Assembly: GCA_045545235.1 (NCBI GenBank)
Contig: JAZQAN010000025.1
Coordinates: 1-64,000, forward strand
Source: CAZNKU01 sp045545235
GTDB taxonomy: Bacteria; Bacillota; Clostridia; Monoglobales; Firm-18
Direction of reading: 5' to 3'
DNA: 64,000 nt
Shown here: positions 42,966 through 51,461 of the stretch, piece after piece
Layout of the letters: every line of letters begins with the position of its first letter
How positions within the stretch are numbered: the first letter of the stretch is position 1
Made by a program: the position numbers and the translations under genes
Notes under the pieces: model-generated
The model's database searches: none
What the model was told of the DNA's origin: nothing
Seen by the model: only the letters and a program-made list of their open reading frames with translations

Positions 42966-43766
42966 ATGAAATTTGTTGTTGCAGTTGATTTGGAGGGTGT
43001 GGCTTGTGCCTACGGCCCTTGTGAGGCTAGTGTAGAAGCTTCCTTTAATGTTGACTTTGTAAGAAAACAGGCTACAAAAGAGGCGGATGCCGCTGTACGG
43101 GCTTTGTTTGATTGTGGTGCTGAAGAAGTAATTGTATGGGATAATCATGGCAGAGGATGCAGTCTTGACTATGATATGCTTGACGAAAGGTGTAAAATTG
43201 CCATAGGTTCTACTGTTGGAAGTCGATATCCTGTACTTGATGACAGCTTTGCAGGTGTTTTATTTATAGGATATCACGCTATGGCGTCAAATGGTGAGGC
43301 AGTACTTGCTCATACATATTCAAGCGTAAAATATCAGCATGTTAAAGTTAATGGTACTGAGTTTGGAGAAGTGGGGATAGATGCTGCCATTGCCGGTGAA
43401 AAGGGTGTACCTGTTATTTTTGTATCAGGTGACGATAAATGTGTTGATGAGGCAAAGAAAATTATGCCTTGGATTGAAACAGTTGAAACGAAGCAGTCTT
43501 TTTCTTTTACCCGTATTATAAGCAAGCATCCAAAGGCTGTGGTCAAGGAAATATACGAGGGTGTAAAAAATGCAGTTGGGCGTCTTGATGATATGGAATG
43601 CTTTAATTTTAAAACACCTTTGGAACTTGAAATAAGGTACAAAAGAACAGATTCGGCAACTCATGCAAATGTAGTTGATATGTTTGGTAATCCATTTGAA
43701 TTTAAGGATGGTTATACAAGAACAGGAACCTTAAAAAGTGTAGATGATATAATATTCAGACTTTGA
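42966..43766 (+). CDS. M55-family D-aminopeptidase (DppA-like)
   Basis: M55 peptidases are zinc enzymes that release N-terminal D-amino acids, for example from D-Ala-D-Ala peptides of the cell wall. The 266-residue protein has VAVDLEGVAC (zinc D8 and E10), WDNHGRG, FIGYHAMAS (near 104), AHTYSS and VNGTEFGEVGIDAAIAGEKGVP. The ATG at 42966 has AAGGAG 9 nt upstream. It is monocistronic and ends at a strong terminator. Substrate is not determined. Confidence 0.85.
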   Translation: MKFVVAVDLEGVACAYGPCEASVEASFNVDFVRKQATKEADAAVRALFDCGAEEVIVWDNHGRGCSLDYDMLDERCKIAIGSTVGSRYPVLDDSFAGVLFIGYHAMASNGEAVLAHTYSSVKYQHVKVNGTEFGEVGIDAAIAGEKGVPVIFVSGDDKCVDEAKKIMPWIETVETKQSFSFTRIISKHPKAVVKEIYEGVKNAVGRLDDMECFNFKTPLELEIRYKRTDSATHANVVDMFGNPFEFKDGYTRTGTLKSVDDIIFRL

Positions 43767-43855
43767 TTTATAGTTTAAACGTAAATCTTATGACGGTTTT
43801 TACATTTTGTTTTGCACATTGCGTTGAAATTTGAAAAATATATATAATAAAAAGT

Positions 43856-43892
43856 AACCCCGGGGAATTTTGATGTTTTCCCCGGGGTTTTG
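43856..43892. terminator. Bidirectional terminator
   Basis: AACCCCGGGGA and TCCCCGGGGTT pair around ATTTTGATGTTT and are followed by TTTG. It lies between the converging M55 and DUF4430 genes. Confidence 0.85.
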
Positions 43893-43913
43893 TAATATGA
43901 GTTGTGTAGATTT

Positions 43914-44924
43914 TTAATTTATATCCGTTCCCATATTTACAGAGTAAATAAATTCTATAACATCACCATTTTTTATAATATATTGAGAACAACCATAGCT
44001 TGGGGTAATTCCGTTTACCTTATAAAGCCATCCGGAAAGCTCACCGCAGTCAAATTCATAAATGTTACCAATGCCTTCTATATAAACACTTTTATAAACA
44101 GGACTTTTAACAAACTCAAAGTGTATGTCATTTTTCTTTAATTCCCTTGAAAGAACATTAAAAACACTTTCGTTTTCGTAAAAAACGGCATTATTGTTTT
44201 CAAATATAATCCCATTTAGCGGAATTATATCTCTTTTTTCTTTGTCAAGTTGTTCTATATTGTTTAGAATTGAAGTGCATTTTACAGATATTGAACAGGT
44301 TGACTCGTTATTTTGAACAGGTTTTTGTGCCGTGTTGTCGTTATCTTCCTGTTTGGGAGCGGCTTGTTCAATTGTCTCGTCATTTTTGGTAATATTCTGA
44401 ATGTCTTGACTTTTATTTGTTTCTGTTTTGGTGCTTGTTTCAACATCAATAGTTTTATCAACCGACACTTCATTTTCAACGATATTTTGAATATCACTTT
44501 TGTTGTTGGTTGCTATAGGGTTATTTTTTATAGCGGCAACATTCTCTTGCTTTTCGGAGTTGAATTGAATATTGCTTTTTTCAGGGTTTTTAGCAACTGA
44601 ATTTTTCTCAACAGAAACAACAGTTTCTGTGGTGTCGTTGTTTTTAGTAGGTGATTTTGAATTGTTGTTTGCGACATAAGCATCTGTTTTTTTAGGTTCA
44701 GTTGGTTCTTCTTTTTTTATTTGATTTTGTGTTTCGGATATTGTTATATCAGTTTTTGAAGTATCAATATTTTTTTCAATTGCACTTGAAACAGTATGTG
44801 TTTCGTTGATTGGTGGTTTTGAAACATTGTTTTCAAAACGGTAAATATCCGGCAATACAAATGCTGTAACAAGTATTGCAAGTGTGATAACACAAAATAT
44901 TATTTTGTTTTTGTGTTTTTTCAC
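43914..44924 (-). CDS. Membrane-anchored DUF4430 protein
   Basis: The 336-residue protein has a short basic start, one membrane helix (about 6-25), a long N/T/E/K-rich unstructured spacer (about 30-215), and a C-terminal DUF4430 domain (about 235-330). Marker residues of that domain are YEFDCGELSGWLYKVNG, followed by SYGCSQYIIKNGDVIEFIYS. DUF4430 is the domain that corresponds to the beta domain of transcobalamin and intrinsic factor. Its start overlaps the stop of the SLH/DUF4430 gene (ATGA), so both are under the upstream cobalamin riboswitch. I infer it passes cobalamin from the surface protein to a membrane transporter, but no binding residues are proved. Confidence 0.75.
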   Translation of the reverse strand: MKKHKNKIIFCVITLAILVTAFVLPDIYRFENNVSKPPINETHTVSSAIEKNIDTSKTDITISETQNQIKKEEPTEPKKTDAYVANNNSKSPTKNNDTTETVVSVEKNSVAKNPEKSNIQFNSEKQENVAAIKNNPIATNNKSDIQNIVENEVSVDKTIDVETSTKTETNKSQDIQNITKNDETIEQAAPKQEDNDNTAQKPVQNNESTCSISVKCTSILNNIEQLDKEKRDIIPLNGIIFENNNAVFYENESVFNVLSRELKKNDIHFEFVKSPVYKSVYIEGIGNIYEFDCGELSGWLYKVNGITPSYGCSQYIIKNGDVIEFIYSVNMGTDIN

Positions 44925-47215
44925 TTTTTGTCCTCCTGCAAAAGATTTGCCTCTTCCAACATATTATACACCATAGATGCTATTTCTTCTCTTTTTACAA
45001 ATTCGTATGGTTTTATTTCTATTTCCTTGTCATTTAAAATTTTGTATTTTAAGCATACTGCAACTGATTCTGTTGCCCAGTCTGCCAAAGTGGTATAGTC
45101 TGTAAAAAGTGCAAGTATATCTTTTGTATCATCCTTTGTAATTGATGTGTCCAAACCGCAAAGTTTTGAAGCACGGGCAATCATAACAGCTGCCTCCTGA
45201 CGTGTTATGGTGCCGTTTGCGTCAAATTCTGTTTCTGAAACACCGTTTACTATTCCATAGTAATATGCAGTATTTATATACTCGTAAAACCAATCGCTTG
45301 TTTTAACATCATTAAAAGATGCTTTTTCTTTTGAAGGAAGACCCAAGCCTCTTGCTATAATAGTTGCAAATTCTGCTCTTGTCATAGTGGCATAGGGGTC
45401 AAAGTTTGTGGAGGTTTTACCGTTTATTATACCTCTTTCTGCAAGGGATTCTATTTTTGATTTTTCCTTACAGTCAATTATGTCCTCAAAGGTTTTTCCT
45501 TTAAGTGTAATTGGCATAATTTTTACATCATTGTTTGGTGTTGTTTTTACGGGTGCTTCTTCAGTTTTTGTATCTTCTTTTTTAGTGTTTGAAGGTTTTC
45601 GGCTTCCCCCACCTCCACCGCTACCTCCGCCGGAGCTTGGTTTTTTAGTACTTATTGCTTGGTTTTCGGGATATGAAGAAAAATCATACATTGTCTTGCC
45701 TGTTGCGTTTACAAATAATTGCCATGCAAGTAACCCACGAAAACCCTGCTCTGTAGAAAATGTGTTTTCCTCAGGTACAAATCCGTCGAGAGCCTCAGTT
45801 GCTGTACTCAAAAGTCCGTTAATTAAACCAATTTCCATAGAATCTGTATTGAACGCAGAAAGAGCAGTTACAGCAAGCCCTGTTGCAGCAGCATTGCCTG
45901 TAATTCCATTTTCATCAATGGAGGAAGTTAAAATTTCGATTGCGGTATCACAAACATTTTTGACATCCTCGTTTGTATCACAGTATGGGGCAAGTGCCAG
46001 AAGCATTGCAGATATGGCATCTGTTCCCCATTCGTCTTCAAACCATAATTCCTTGCTTGAAATTGCATTGTCAATAAGATAATTCAATTGTTCTTCAGTA
46101 GCGTAATTTTCACCCTGGCGAAGAGCGATTATAACATAAGGAAGAGTATAAATATTTGTTACAGCTTCGTTTTGAGAATCTACAAGGTCAGTAAGCTTTT
46201 TTACTATATTTACAGTTTGAGATTTTGAATTATATGTGTTTTGTGGGTCAAACCCCATAGCCCGCAGTGCTAAAATGTCTTTTGCCAATGACCCGGGAGC
46301 AGTTGTTTTGTCTGCATCATCAATGATTTTATCTATACATTCCTGCTTTATTTTGTCGGAAATAATAATTTGATTTTCTGTATTAAGTTCGTTGTATACC
46401 GCCAGGTCGCAAATAAACCATACCATATTTATATCTGTTGCAAGTTGGGTGTCTGAATATTTCGTGGCAATGTTCCTCATAACTGTAAAATATTCAGGTT
46501 CAGAGATGTTTATTTCACATATCGGTGCAGTAATTGCAGGTACTGCGTCTTCGTTTACGGTCTTTGTTTTATGTGCGGAAATGATGTAGTTTCCGTAATC
46601 TTCAAAACACAAAATTATATTCCCGTCTACGTCTGTTGTGCCGTATTCTTCACCGTTTACGGTTATGGTTGCATCTGCACATGGAGAAAATACCGTGTTC
46701 CAGTCTTCATCGTAGCCTGCTTCATAAAGTGTAAGTTCAAAGTCTGAATTTATCTGTGTTTCAGCTTTAAAGGTATTGAATTTTGTGTACGCTTCCGTAT
46801 GGGGATAAAAGTTTTTGTATATAGCTACATCTACATAGTCGCCGTCTTTTACAGGGTGAGTAAGTCCCATAACACTTTCGGTTCCACCGTTTATCTGGTA
46901 GCCGAAATTTCCGCTCGTATCACCCCAGAAAGCGGTTATATATGCACCAAAATCATTTGTGTCTGAAGAGTAATTTTCAACAGAGTTATACAGAGCATGA
47001 AGCTCGGTGAACAAATCGTCGAGAGTATAGGCATCTTTGCCACTTAATTCAACCGGCAGTAAAATTGCGTTGGTACCATCATCGCATTTTTCAAACTCGC
47101 CGTGTTTGCTGACAGTTACATATGCGGTAACTGTTGATTGTGCATCTGTTGCAAAAACAGAAATTGAGGTTATAAGCATTGTCATAACCAGTAACAATGA
47201 TAATAATTTTTTCAT
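44921..47215 (-). CDS. Secreted DUF4430-helical toroid-SLH protein, probable surface cobalamin-binding protein
   Basis: The 764-residue protein has a signal peptide (cleaved near residue 22) and a DUF4430-type domain (about 28-125; FGYQINGGTESVMGLTHPVKDGDYVDVAIY). Next is a small carboxypeptidase-regulatory-like beta domain (ATITVNGEEYGTTDVDGN, about 165-205). A helical region (about 235-530) carries repeats of the prenyltransferase/terpene-cyclase toroid type (GTDAISAMLLALAPY, AATGLAVTALSAF, TEQGFRGLLAWQLF). A Gly/Ser/Lys linker and three SLH motifs follow (about 575-764). The ATG at 47215 has AAAGGAC upstream. A cobalamin riboswitch and terminator precede it. Toroid plus DUF4430 is the domain set of transcobalamins; the order here differs. 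Confidence 0.8.
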   Translation of the reverse strand: MKKLLSLLLVMTMLITSISVFATDAQSTVTAYVTVSKHGEFEKCDDGTNAILLPVELSGKDAYTLDDLFTELHALYNSVENYSSDTNDFGAYITAFWGDTSGNFGYQINGGTESVMGLTHPVKDGDYVDVAIYKNFYPHTEAYTKFNTFKAETQINSDFELTLYEAGYDEDWNTVFSPCADATITVNGEEYGTTDVDGNIILCFEDYGNYIISAHKTKTVNEDAVPAITAPICEINISEPEYFTVMRNIATKYSDTQLATDINMVWFICDLAVYNELNTENQIIISDKIKQECIDKIIDDADKTTAPGSLAKDILALRAMGFDPQNTYNSKSQTVNIVKKLTDLVDSQNEAVTNIYTLPYVIIALRQGENYATEEQLNYLIDNAISSKELWFEDEWGTDAISAMLLALAPYCDTNEDVKNVCDTAIEILTSSIDENGITGNAAATGLAVTALSAFNTDSMEIGLINGLLSTATEALDGFVPEENTFSTEQGFRGLLAWQLFVNATGKTMYDFSSYPENQAISTKKPSSGGGSGGGGGSRKPSNTKKEDTKTEEAPVKTTPNNDVKIMPITLKGKTFEDIIDCKEKSKIESLAERGIINGKTSTNFDPYATMTRAEFATIIARGLGLPSKEKASFNDVKTSDWFYEYINTAYYYGIVNGVSETEFDANGTITRQEAAVMIARASKLCGLDTSITKDDTKDILALFTDYTTLADWATESVAVCLKYKILNDKEIEIKPYEFVKREEIASMVYNMLEEANLLQEDKK

Positions 47216-47290
47216 TTTAAAAAGTCCTTTCTTTTTTTGTTGGTGGTGCAAGTTATAGTGATTACCATCTCCTTTTTGGTTGCCGCGCCA

Positions 47291-47330
47291 ATAAAAAAGC
47301 TGCGGCAATTATTAAAAATTACCACAGCAG
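47291..47330 (-). terminator. Riboswitch-linked intrinsic terminator
   Basis: On the minus strand, GCTGTGGTAATT and AATTGCCGCAGC pair (two G-U pairs) with loop TTTAAT, then TTTTTT follows. It lies between the cobalamin aptamer and the start codon, so the switch most likely works by transcription termination. Confidence 0.75.
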
Positions 47331-47399
47331 ACTTTTTCTGTGCTATCACAAATTACCTGCAGAGCAGGCAAAACTATTGCTCCTTTCATTCCTGCGGAG

Positions 47400-47592
47400 C
47401 AACATCAAAGCAGGTCTTCTGACTTGTGTTTTTATATCACCTGTGCCACGCCTTCTCAGTTTCCCAATGACCGACTTTCATCGAAAGGCACAGACTTAAC
47501 ACATACAGCGACTGGTATCGTTTGGGATTCTCACCCAATTCCCTTTTCACCGGCTACACCTTTGGATTTTTATATTGCGGAATAGCCGACAC
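47400..47592 (-). promoter_or_regulatory. Cobalamin riboswitch aptamer
   Basis: On the minus strand the core blocks appear in order: GCCGGTGAAAAGGGAA, then GGGTGAGAATCCC, then CCAGTCGCTGTATGTG, then GAGAAGGCGTGGC. The final block is the B12 box AGTCAGAAGACCTGC, complementary to 47410-47424. Together these define an adenosyl- or methylcobalamin aptamer. High cobalamin should favour the terminator at 47291-47330 and switch off the two DUF4430 genes. Confidence 0.88.
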
Positions 47593-47620
47593 TTTGTGTG
47601 AATATTAAATTTTCGTATAC

Positions 47621-47649
47621 AGTATATCATATGCTAATGTATAATGCAA
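47621..47649 (-). promoter_or_regulatory. Sigma-A promoter of the riboswitch transcript
   Basis: On the minus strand TTGCAT (47644-47649), a 17-nt spacer and TATACT (47621-47626) lie directly upstream of the aptamer. Confidence 0.65.
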
Positions 47650-47770
47650 TATTAAAAAATTACAAAGCTGAAGTTTATCTTAATTAGTTTGATCAATTAC
47701 GATGAATGCTATGAAGGCGGAATTGTATTTTAAATACATCTTTTGCAATGAACAAATGTATTTTTTGGTA

Positions 47771-47799
47771 TTGTAATTTGAAAGATAATGTTGTATAAT
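47771..47799 (+). promoter_or_regulatory. Sigma-A promoter of the NagB-like gene
   Basis: TTGTAA (47771-47776), a 17-nt spacer and TATAAT (47794-47799) end 26 nt before the start codon. Confidence 0.65.
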
Positions 47800-47824
47800 C
47801 GTGGTAAGAATGGAGGTATATAAA

Positions 47825-48577
47825 ATGAAGAAGGATAAGTTGGAAGTAAAAATTTTTGAAACAAGAGACCAGATGGGTATTGCGGCAGCAGATGATATTG
47901 CGGCAGCTATAAAAGAACTTTTGGCAGAAAAAGACGAAATAAATATGATTTTTGCGGCAGCTCCGTCACAAAATGATATGCTTTTGCACCTTTGCGAAAA
48001 GACTGATATTGAATGGGAAAGAATTAACGCTTTCCATATGGATGAATACATAGGACTTGCTCCTGATGCACCTCAGTGCTTCAGTAACTTTTTAAAGAGA
48101 GGTATTTTTGACCTTAAGCCTTTCAAATCAGTTAACCTTATAAATGCAGGTGCAACAGATGCACAGGCAGAGGCTGACAGATATTCAAAGCTTCTTACAG
48201 AAAACCCTGTTGATATTGTTTGTATGGGTATTGGTGAAAACGGTCATATTGCGTTTAATGACCCTCACGTTGCAGATTTTAATGATAAAGAAGTTGTTAA
48301 AATTGTAGAACTTGATGAGGTTTGCAGAATGCAGCAGGTTAATGACGGTTGTTTTGCAAAGCTTGATGATGTTCCAAAGTGTGCGCTTACACTTACAATT
48401 CCTACACTTGTATCTTCAAAATACAATTTCTGCGTAGTGCCTGCAAGTACAAAGGCAGATGCTGTTAAAAATACTGTATTGGGTGAAATTTCTGAAAAAT
48501 GCCCTGCTACAATTTTAAGAGAAAAGGAAAATGCAATTTTGTATTGCGATTATGATAGTAGCGTATATATCAGATAA
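47825..48577 (+). CDS. Glucosamine-6-phosphate deaminase-like protein (NagB family)
   Basis: NagB-family enzymes convert glucosamine-6-phosphate to fructose-6-phosphate and ammonia. The 250-residue protein has INAFHMDEYIGL (catalytic D) and GIGENGHIAFNDP (catalytic H and general-base region). It differs from classic NagB in the lid, where the segment after FNDP reads VADFND...CRMQQVNDGCF, so a related aminosugar-phosphate is possible. ATG 47825 has GGAGG 8 nt upstream; the longer reading begins at a weak GTG. Confidence 0.82.
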   Translation: MKKDKLEVKIFETRDQMGIAAADDIAAAIKELLAEKDEINMIFAAAPSQNDMLLHLCEKTDIEWERINAFHMDEYIGLAPDAPQCFSNFLKRGIFDLKPFKSVNLINAGATDAQAEADRYSKLLTENPVDIVCMGIGENGHIAFNDPHVADFNDKEVVKIVELDEVCRMQQVNDGCFAKLDDVPKCALTLTIPTLVSSKYNFCVVPASTKADAVKNTVLGEISEKCPATILREKENAILYCDYDSSVYIR

Positions 48578-48580
48578 AGT

Positions 48581-48611
48581 AAAAAAGTTCGGCTGTGCCG
48601 AACTTTTTTCT
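48581..48611 (+). terminator. Intrinsic terminator after the NagB-like gene
   Basis: AAAAGTTCGGC-TGT-GCCGAACTTTTTT is a perfect stem with T run. Confidence 0.85.
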
Positions 48612-48639
48612 TTACAAAAACGGTTTGTGGGATTATAAT
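48611..48639 (+). promoter_or_regulatory. Sigma-A promoter of the GDPD-like gene
   Basis: TTTACA (48611-48616), a 17-nt spacer and TATAAT (48634-48639) lie just before the start codon at 48663. Confidence 0.6.
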
Positions 48640-48662
48640 TACTATTTGAAGGAAGTGTTAAT

Positions 48663-49478
48663 ATGAGAAAAATAAACGGAAGAGAAATTTTACTTGCGGC
48701 ACACAGAGGTGTTGCCGGAGGAAATATACCCGGCAATACAACAGTTGCATTTGAAATTGCGCTTGCACAGGGTGCAGATATTATAGAGCTTGATGTTGCA
48801 AAAAATGCAGAGGGTGAGCTTTTTGTTTTTCATCCAAATATTGAATCTGTACATTTGCAGTCGGAAAAGCTTATTGCAGATATGACAACCAAAGAGGTTA
48901 TGGAACAACGCTTTGTAAACCGTGACCTTGCCTATACTCAGTATGGTGTGGAACGTTTTTCGGATGTAATGAAAAACTTAAAAGGCAGATGTATTGTTAA
49001 CGTAGATAAATTCTGGGCAGCACCAAAGGAAATATCTGAAGCAATACGTGAGCTTGGTATGGAAAAGGATGTAATTATAAAAACATCTCCAAAACCTGAA
49101 TTTTTAGAGCTTGTGGAAAAATATGCGTGGGATATGCCATATATTCCAATAATCAGGGAAACTGATGAATGTACGGATTTAATTAAAAAAATGAATATAA
49201 ATCTTATAGGTGTGGAACTTTGCTTTTCAAGTGAAGATGAACATGTTATATCAGATGAATACATAAAAAAAATGCATGACGAGGGTTATAAACTTTGGGT
49301 AAATGCTATTGTTTATAATTATAAAAGAGTGCTTAGCGCAGGTCATAACGATGATGTTTCTCTTGCAGGAAATCCTGATGACGGTTGGGGATGGCTTGTG
49401 GAAAAAGGGTTTGATATTATACAAACTGACTGGCCTGTGATGGTTAACAGATATTTTGATGATACCTACGGAAAATAA
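48663..49478 (+). CDS. Glycerophosphodiester phosphodiesterase-like protein
   Basis: The 271-residue protein begins LLAAHRGVAGGNIPGNT, continues GADIIELDVAKNAEGELFVFHP, and has a TIM-barrel end GFDIIQTDWPVMVNRYF. These are the GDPD blocks (HRG, ExD). Two usual residues differ: PENT reads PGNT, so the metal glutamate is absent, and HD reads HP. It is probably a divergent subgroup acting on a phosphodiester or wall glycerophosphate, and activity may be altered. No signal peptide. It stands between NagB-like and PfkB-like sugar genes. Confidence 0.72.
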   Translation: MRKINGREILLAAHRGVAGGNIPGNTTVAFEIALAQGADIIELDVAKNAEGELFVFHPNIESVHLQSEKLIADMTTKEVMEQRFVNRDLAYTQYGVERFSDVMKNLKGRCIVNVDKFWAAPKEISEAIRELGMEKDVIIKTSPKPEFLELVEKYAWDMPYIPIIRETDECTDLIKKMNINLIGVELCFSSEDEHVISDEYIKKMHDEGYKLWVNAIVYNYKRVLSAGHNDDVSLAGNPDDGWGWLVEKGFDIIQTDWPVMVNRYFDDTYGK

Positions 49479-49555
49479 AGAGAGAAGTTATTATATTGAA
49501 AAAATAGTTGTGCTTTTATAATTCGTATGCTACAATGTATATAGAGGTGGATTTT

Positions 49556-50596
49556 ATGAATAATTTGGATTTGAAAAATGGCTCCGGCGGTATTGCTATT
49601 GCCGGTACAACAATAGTTGATATTTTAAATATTATTGAAAAATATCCTGAAAAAAATATGCTTGTGAATATTTTGGATACTACCTATGCCGTAGGAGGCT
49701 GTTTGCCTAACACAATAATTGACATTGCGCGTATTGACAGTAGTGTTAAGCTTAAGGCAATAGGCAAGGTAGGTAATGACGAAAACGGAAAATATGTAAT
49801 TTCACAGCTTAAAAAGTATGGCATAGATGTATCCGGTATGAAAATAGATGATGAAATTTCAACTGCGGCAGATAACGTAATGAGTGAAAGAGTAAGTGGT
49901 GCAAGAACATTCTTCTATTCAGGCGGTGCTAACAAATCATTCGATATTTGTGATGTTGATATTGATAGTTTAGACTGCAAAATGTTCCATGCAGGCTATA
50001 TTCTTCTTCTTGACGAACTTGATAAAGAAGACCCTGAATATGGCACAAAAATGGCAAGACTTCTTTCTATGGTGCAGAAAAAGGGGATTAAAACTTCAAT
50101 TGACGCAGTAAGTGAAGAAGGTGACAGATTTAAAGCAAAAATCGTTCCTGCTCTTAAATATTGTGACTATGTAATTATGAATGAAATAGAATGTTGTAAG
50201 GTTACAGGGCTTTCACCACGAAATGATGATGATTCCATAAATGTTGAAAACATCAAAAAGACTATGGAATATTTTATGGAGCTTGGTGTTAAGGAAAAGG
50301 TTATTATTCATTGTTGTGAAGCCGGTTTTGCTTTGGATAAAAACGGAATATTTACTGTTGTTCCTTCACTTAAACTTCCTGATGGTTTTATTAAGGGTAG
50401 TACAGGTGCAGGTGATGCTTTTGCAGCAGCAAGCCTTTATGGTATTTATAAAGAATGGGATGATAAGAAAATTCTTGAATTTGCATCAGCGGCTGCGGCT
50501 TGCAATCTTACAGAGGCAGATTCCATAAGCGGTATGAAACCTGCGGATGAAATAGAAAAAATGTGTGTGGAATTTGAAAGATTGACAGAAATATAA
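49556..50596 (+). CDS. PfkB-family carbohydrate kinase
   Basis: The 346-residue protein phosphorylates a sugar or nucleoside with ATP. It shows AIAGTTIVDILNIIEKYP (N-terminal sugar site), YAVGGCLPNTIIDIARI, IGKVGNDENGKYVISQLKKYGIDV, and the PfkB signature KGSTGAGDAFAAASLYG with the catalytic aspartate. The substrate is not clear; ribokinase, fructokinase and KdgK types all fit loosely. The ATG at 49556 has GAGGTGG upstream; the longer reading starts before its promoter (TTGTGC 49508, TACAAT 49531). Confidence 0.82.
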   Translation: MNNLDLKNGSGGIAIAGTTIVDILNIIEKYPEKNMLVNILDTTYAVGGCLPNTIIDIARIDSSVKLKAIGKVGNDENGKYVISQLKKYGIDVSGMKIDDEISTAADNVMSERVSGARTFFYSGGANKSFDICDVDIDSLDCKMFHAGYILLLDELDKEDPEYGTKMARLLSMVQKKGIKTSIDAVSEEGDRFKAKIVPALKYCDYVIMNEIECCKVTGLSPRNDDDSINVENIKKTMEYFMELGVKEKVIIHCCEAGFALDKNGIFTVVPSLKLPDGFIKGSTGAGDAFAAASLYGIYKEWDDKKILEFASAAAACNLTEADSISGMKPADEIEKMCVEFERLTEI

Positions 50597-50615
50597 TAGA
50601 ATTTGGTTTATTAAT

Positions 50616-50653
50616 AAAATGACGTATGGCAAAAATGTTGTGCGTCATTTTTT
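50616..50653 (+). terminator. Intrinsic terminator after the PfkB gene
   Basis: AAAATGACG and CGTCATTTTTT pair around a 17-nt loop, with a T run. Confidence 0.6.
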
Positions 50654-50654
50654 A

Positions 50655-50683
50655 TTGTGTTTAAAGTCGTTTTTTGTTATAAT
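50655..50683 (+). promoter_or_regulatory. Sigma-A promoter of the thioesterase gene
   Basis: TTGTGT (50655-50660), a 17-nt spacer and TATAAT (50678-50683) end 20 nt before the start. Confidence 0.55.
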
Positions 50684-50703
50684 GTGTTGTATGAGGTGGT
50701 TAT

Positions 50704-51396
50704 ATGTTTTCTAAAGATTATGAATTAAGATATAGTGACAGGGCTTGTGACGGTAAAATAAAAATCAGTTCCGTGATTGACCTGTTACAGGACGTATCAA
50801 TTGCACATTCTGACAGTGTGGGGCTTGATGATGCAAAATACAGAGAACTTCGCATAGCTTGTCTTCTGGCAAATTGGAGAATTAAATTTATTAAAAATAT
50901 TGTACCTTCAAAGTCCGTTACTGTAAAGACGGGTATTATGAAATTGACAAGTTTAGAAACCTACAGAAAGTATGAGGTGTGGCAAAACGGCGAATGTGCG
51001 GTAATTGCTACCGCCTTGTGGTTTACTGTAAATACCGAAACTATGCGTATATGCAGAGATACGGAAAAAATCTTTTCTGTTTTTGAATGTGTAACAGAGG
51101 AGGATAACAATCTTCCCTGCGATAAATTACGTCCTTTGGGAGATGCAATATGCATAGGAGGAACAACTGTAGAACAACGTGATATTGATACCAACAAACA
51201 TATGAATAATGTAAAGTCCATAGAGGTTGCTCTTAATTATATTTCCAAAGCCGAAATTTCAGAAATTCAGGTGAAATACCGTAAAGAGATTAAATTGGGC
51301 GAAGAAATTAAGGTTTACGCAGACGAAGAGAACAGACAACTTGAAATAAGAAATTCCAAAGAAGAAGTATGTGTATTGTTATATTTGGAAAAATAA
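50704..51396 (+). CDS. Acyl-ACP thioesterase
   Basis: The enzyme releases fatty acids from acyl carrier protein. The 230-residue protein is a double hotdog: the first half shows VIDLLQDVSIAHSDSVGL and LANWRIKFIKNIVPSK, and the second half has QRDIDTNKHMNNVKSIE with the catalytic Asn/His pair of bacterial Fat-type thioesterases. Length fits the bacterial group. The ATG follows TGAGGTGG. Confidence 0.85.
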   Translation: MFSKDYELRYSDRACDGKIKISSVIDLLQDVSIAHSDSVGLDDAKYRELRIACLLANWRIKFIKNIVPSKSVTVKTGIMKLTSLETYRKYEVWQNGECAVIATALWFTVNTETMRICRDTEKIFSVFECVTEEDNNLPCDKLRPLGDAICIGGTTVEQRDIDTNKHMNNVKSIEVALNYISKAEISEIQVKYRKEIKLGEEIKVYADEENRQLEIRNSKEEVCVLLYLEK

Positions 51397-51400
51397 ATTA

Positions 51401-51429
51401 TTGAATTTAATATTAATATATGATATAAT
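51401..51429 (+). promoter_or_regulatory. Sigma-A promoter of the symporter gene
   Basis: TTGAAT (51401-51406), a 17-nt spacer and TATAAT (51424-51429). Confidence 0.6.
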
Positions 51430-51461
51430 TTTGTGGATTAATGTTTGAAAGGAAGTTTGTT

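Noticed and set aside
45408..46082. A 224-codon plus-strand frame opposite the DUF4430/SLH gene.
   Set aside because: It mirrors the real gene on the other strand; the proline/leucine run is the reverse of the Gly/Ser linker, and no ribosome site is present.
51397..51461. A glycine riboswitch before the alanine/glycine symporter.
   Set aside because: The leader is about 30 nt after the promoter, far too short for a glycine aptamer.
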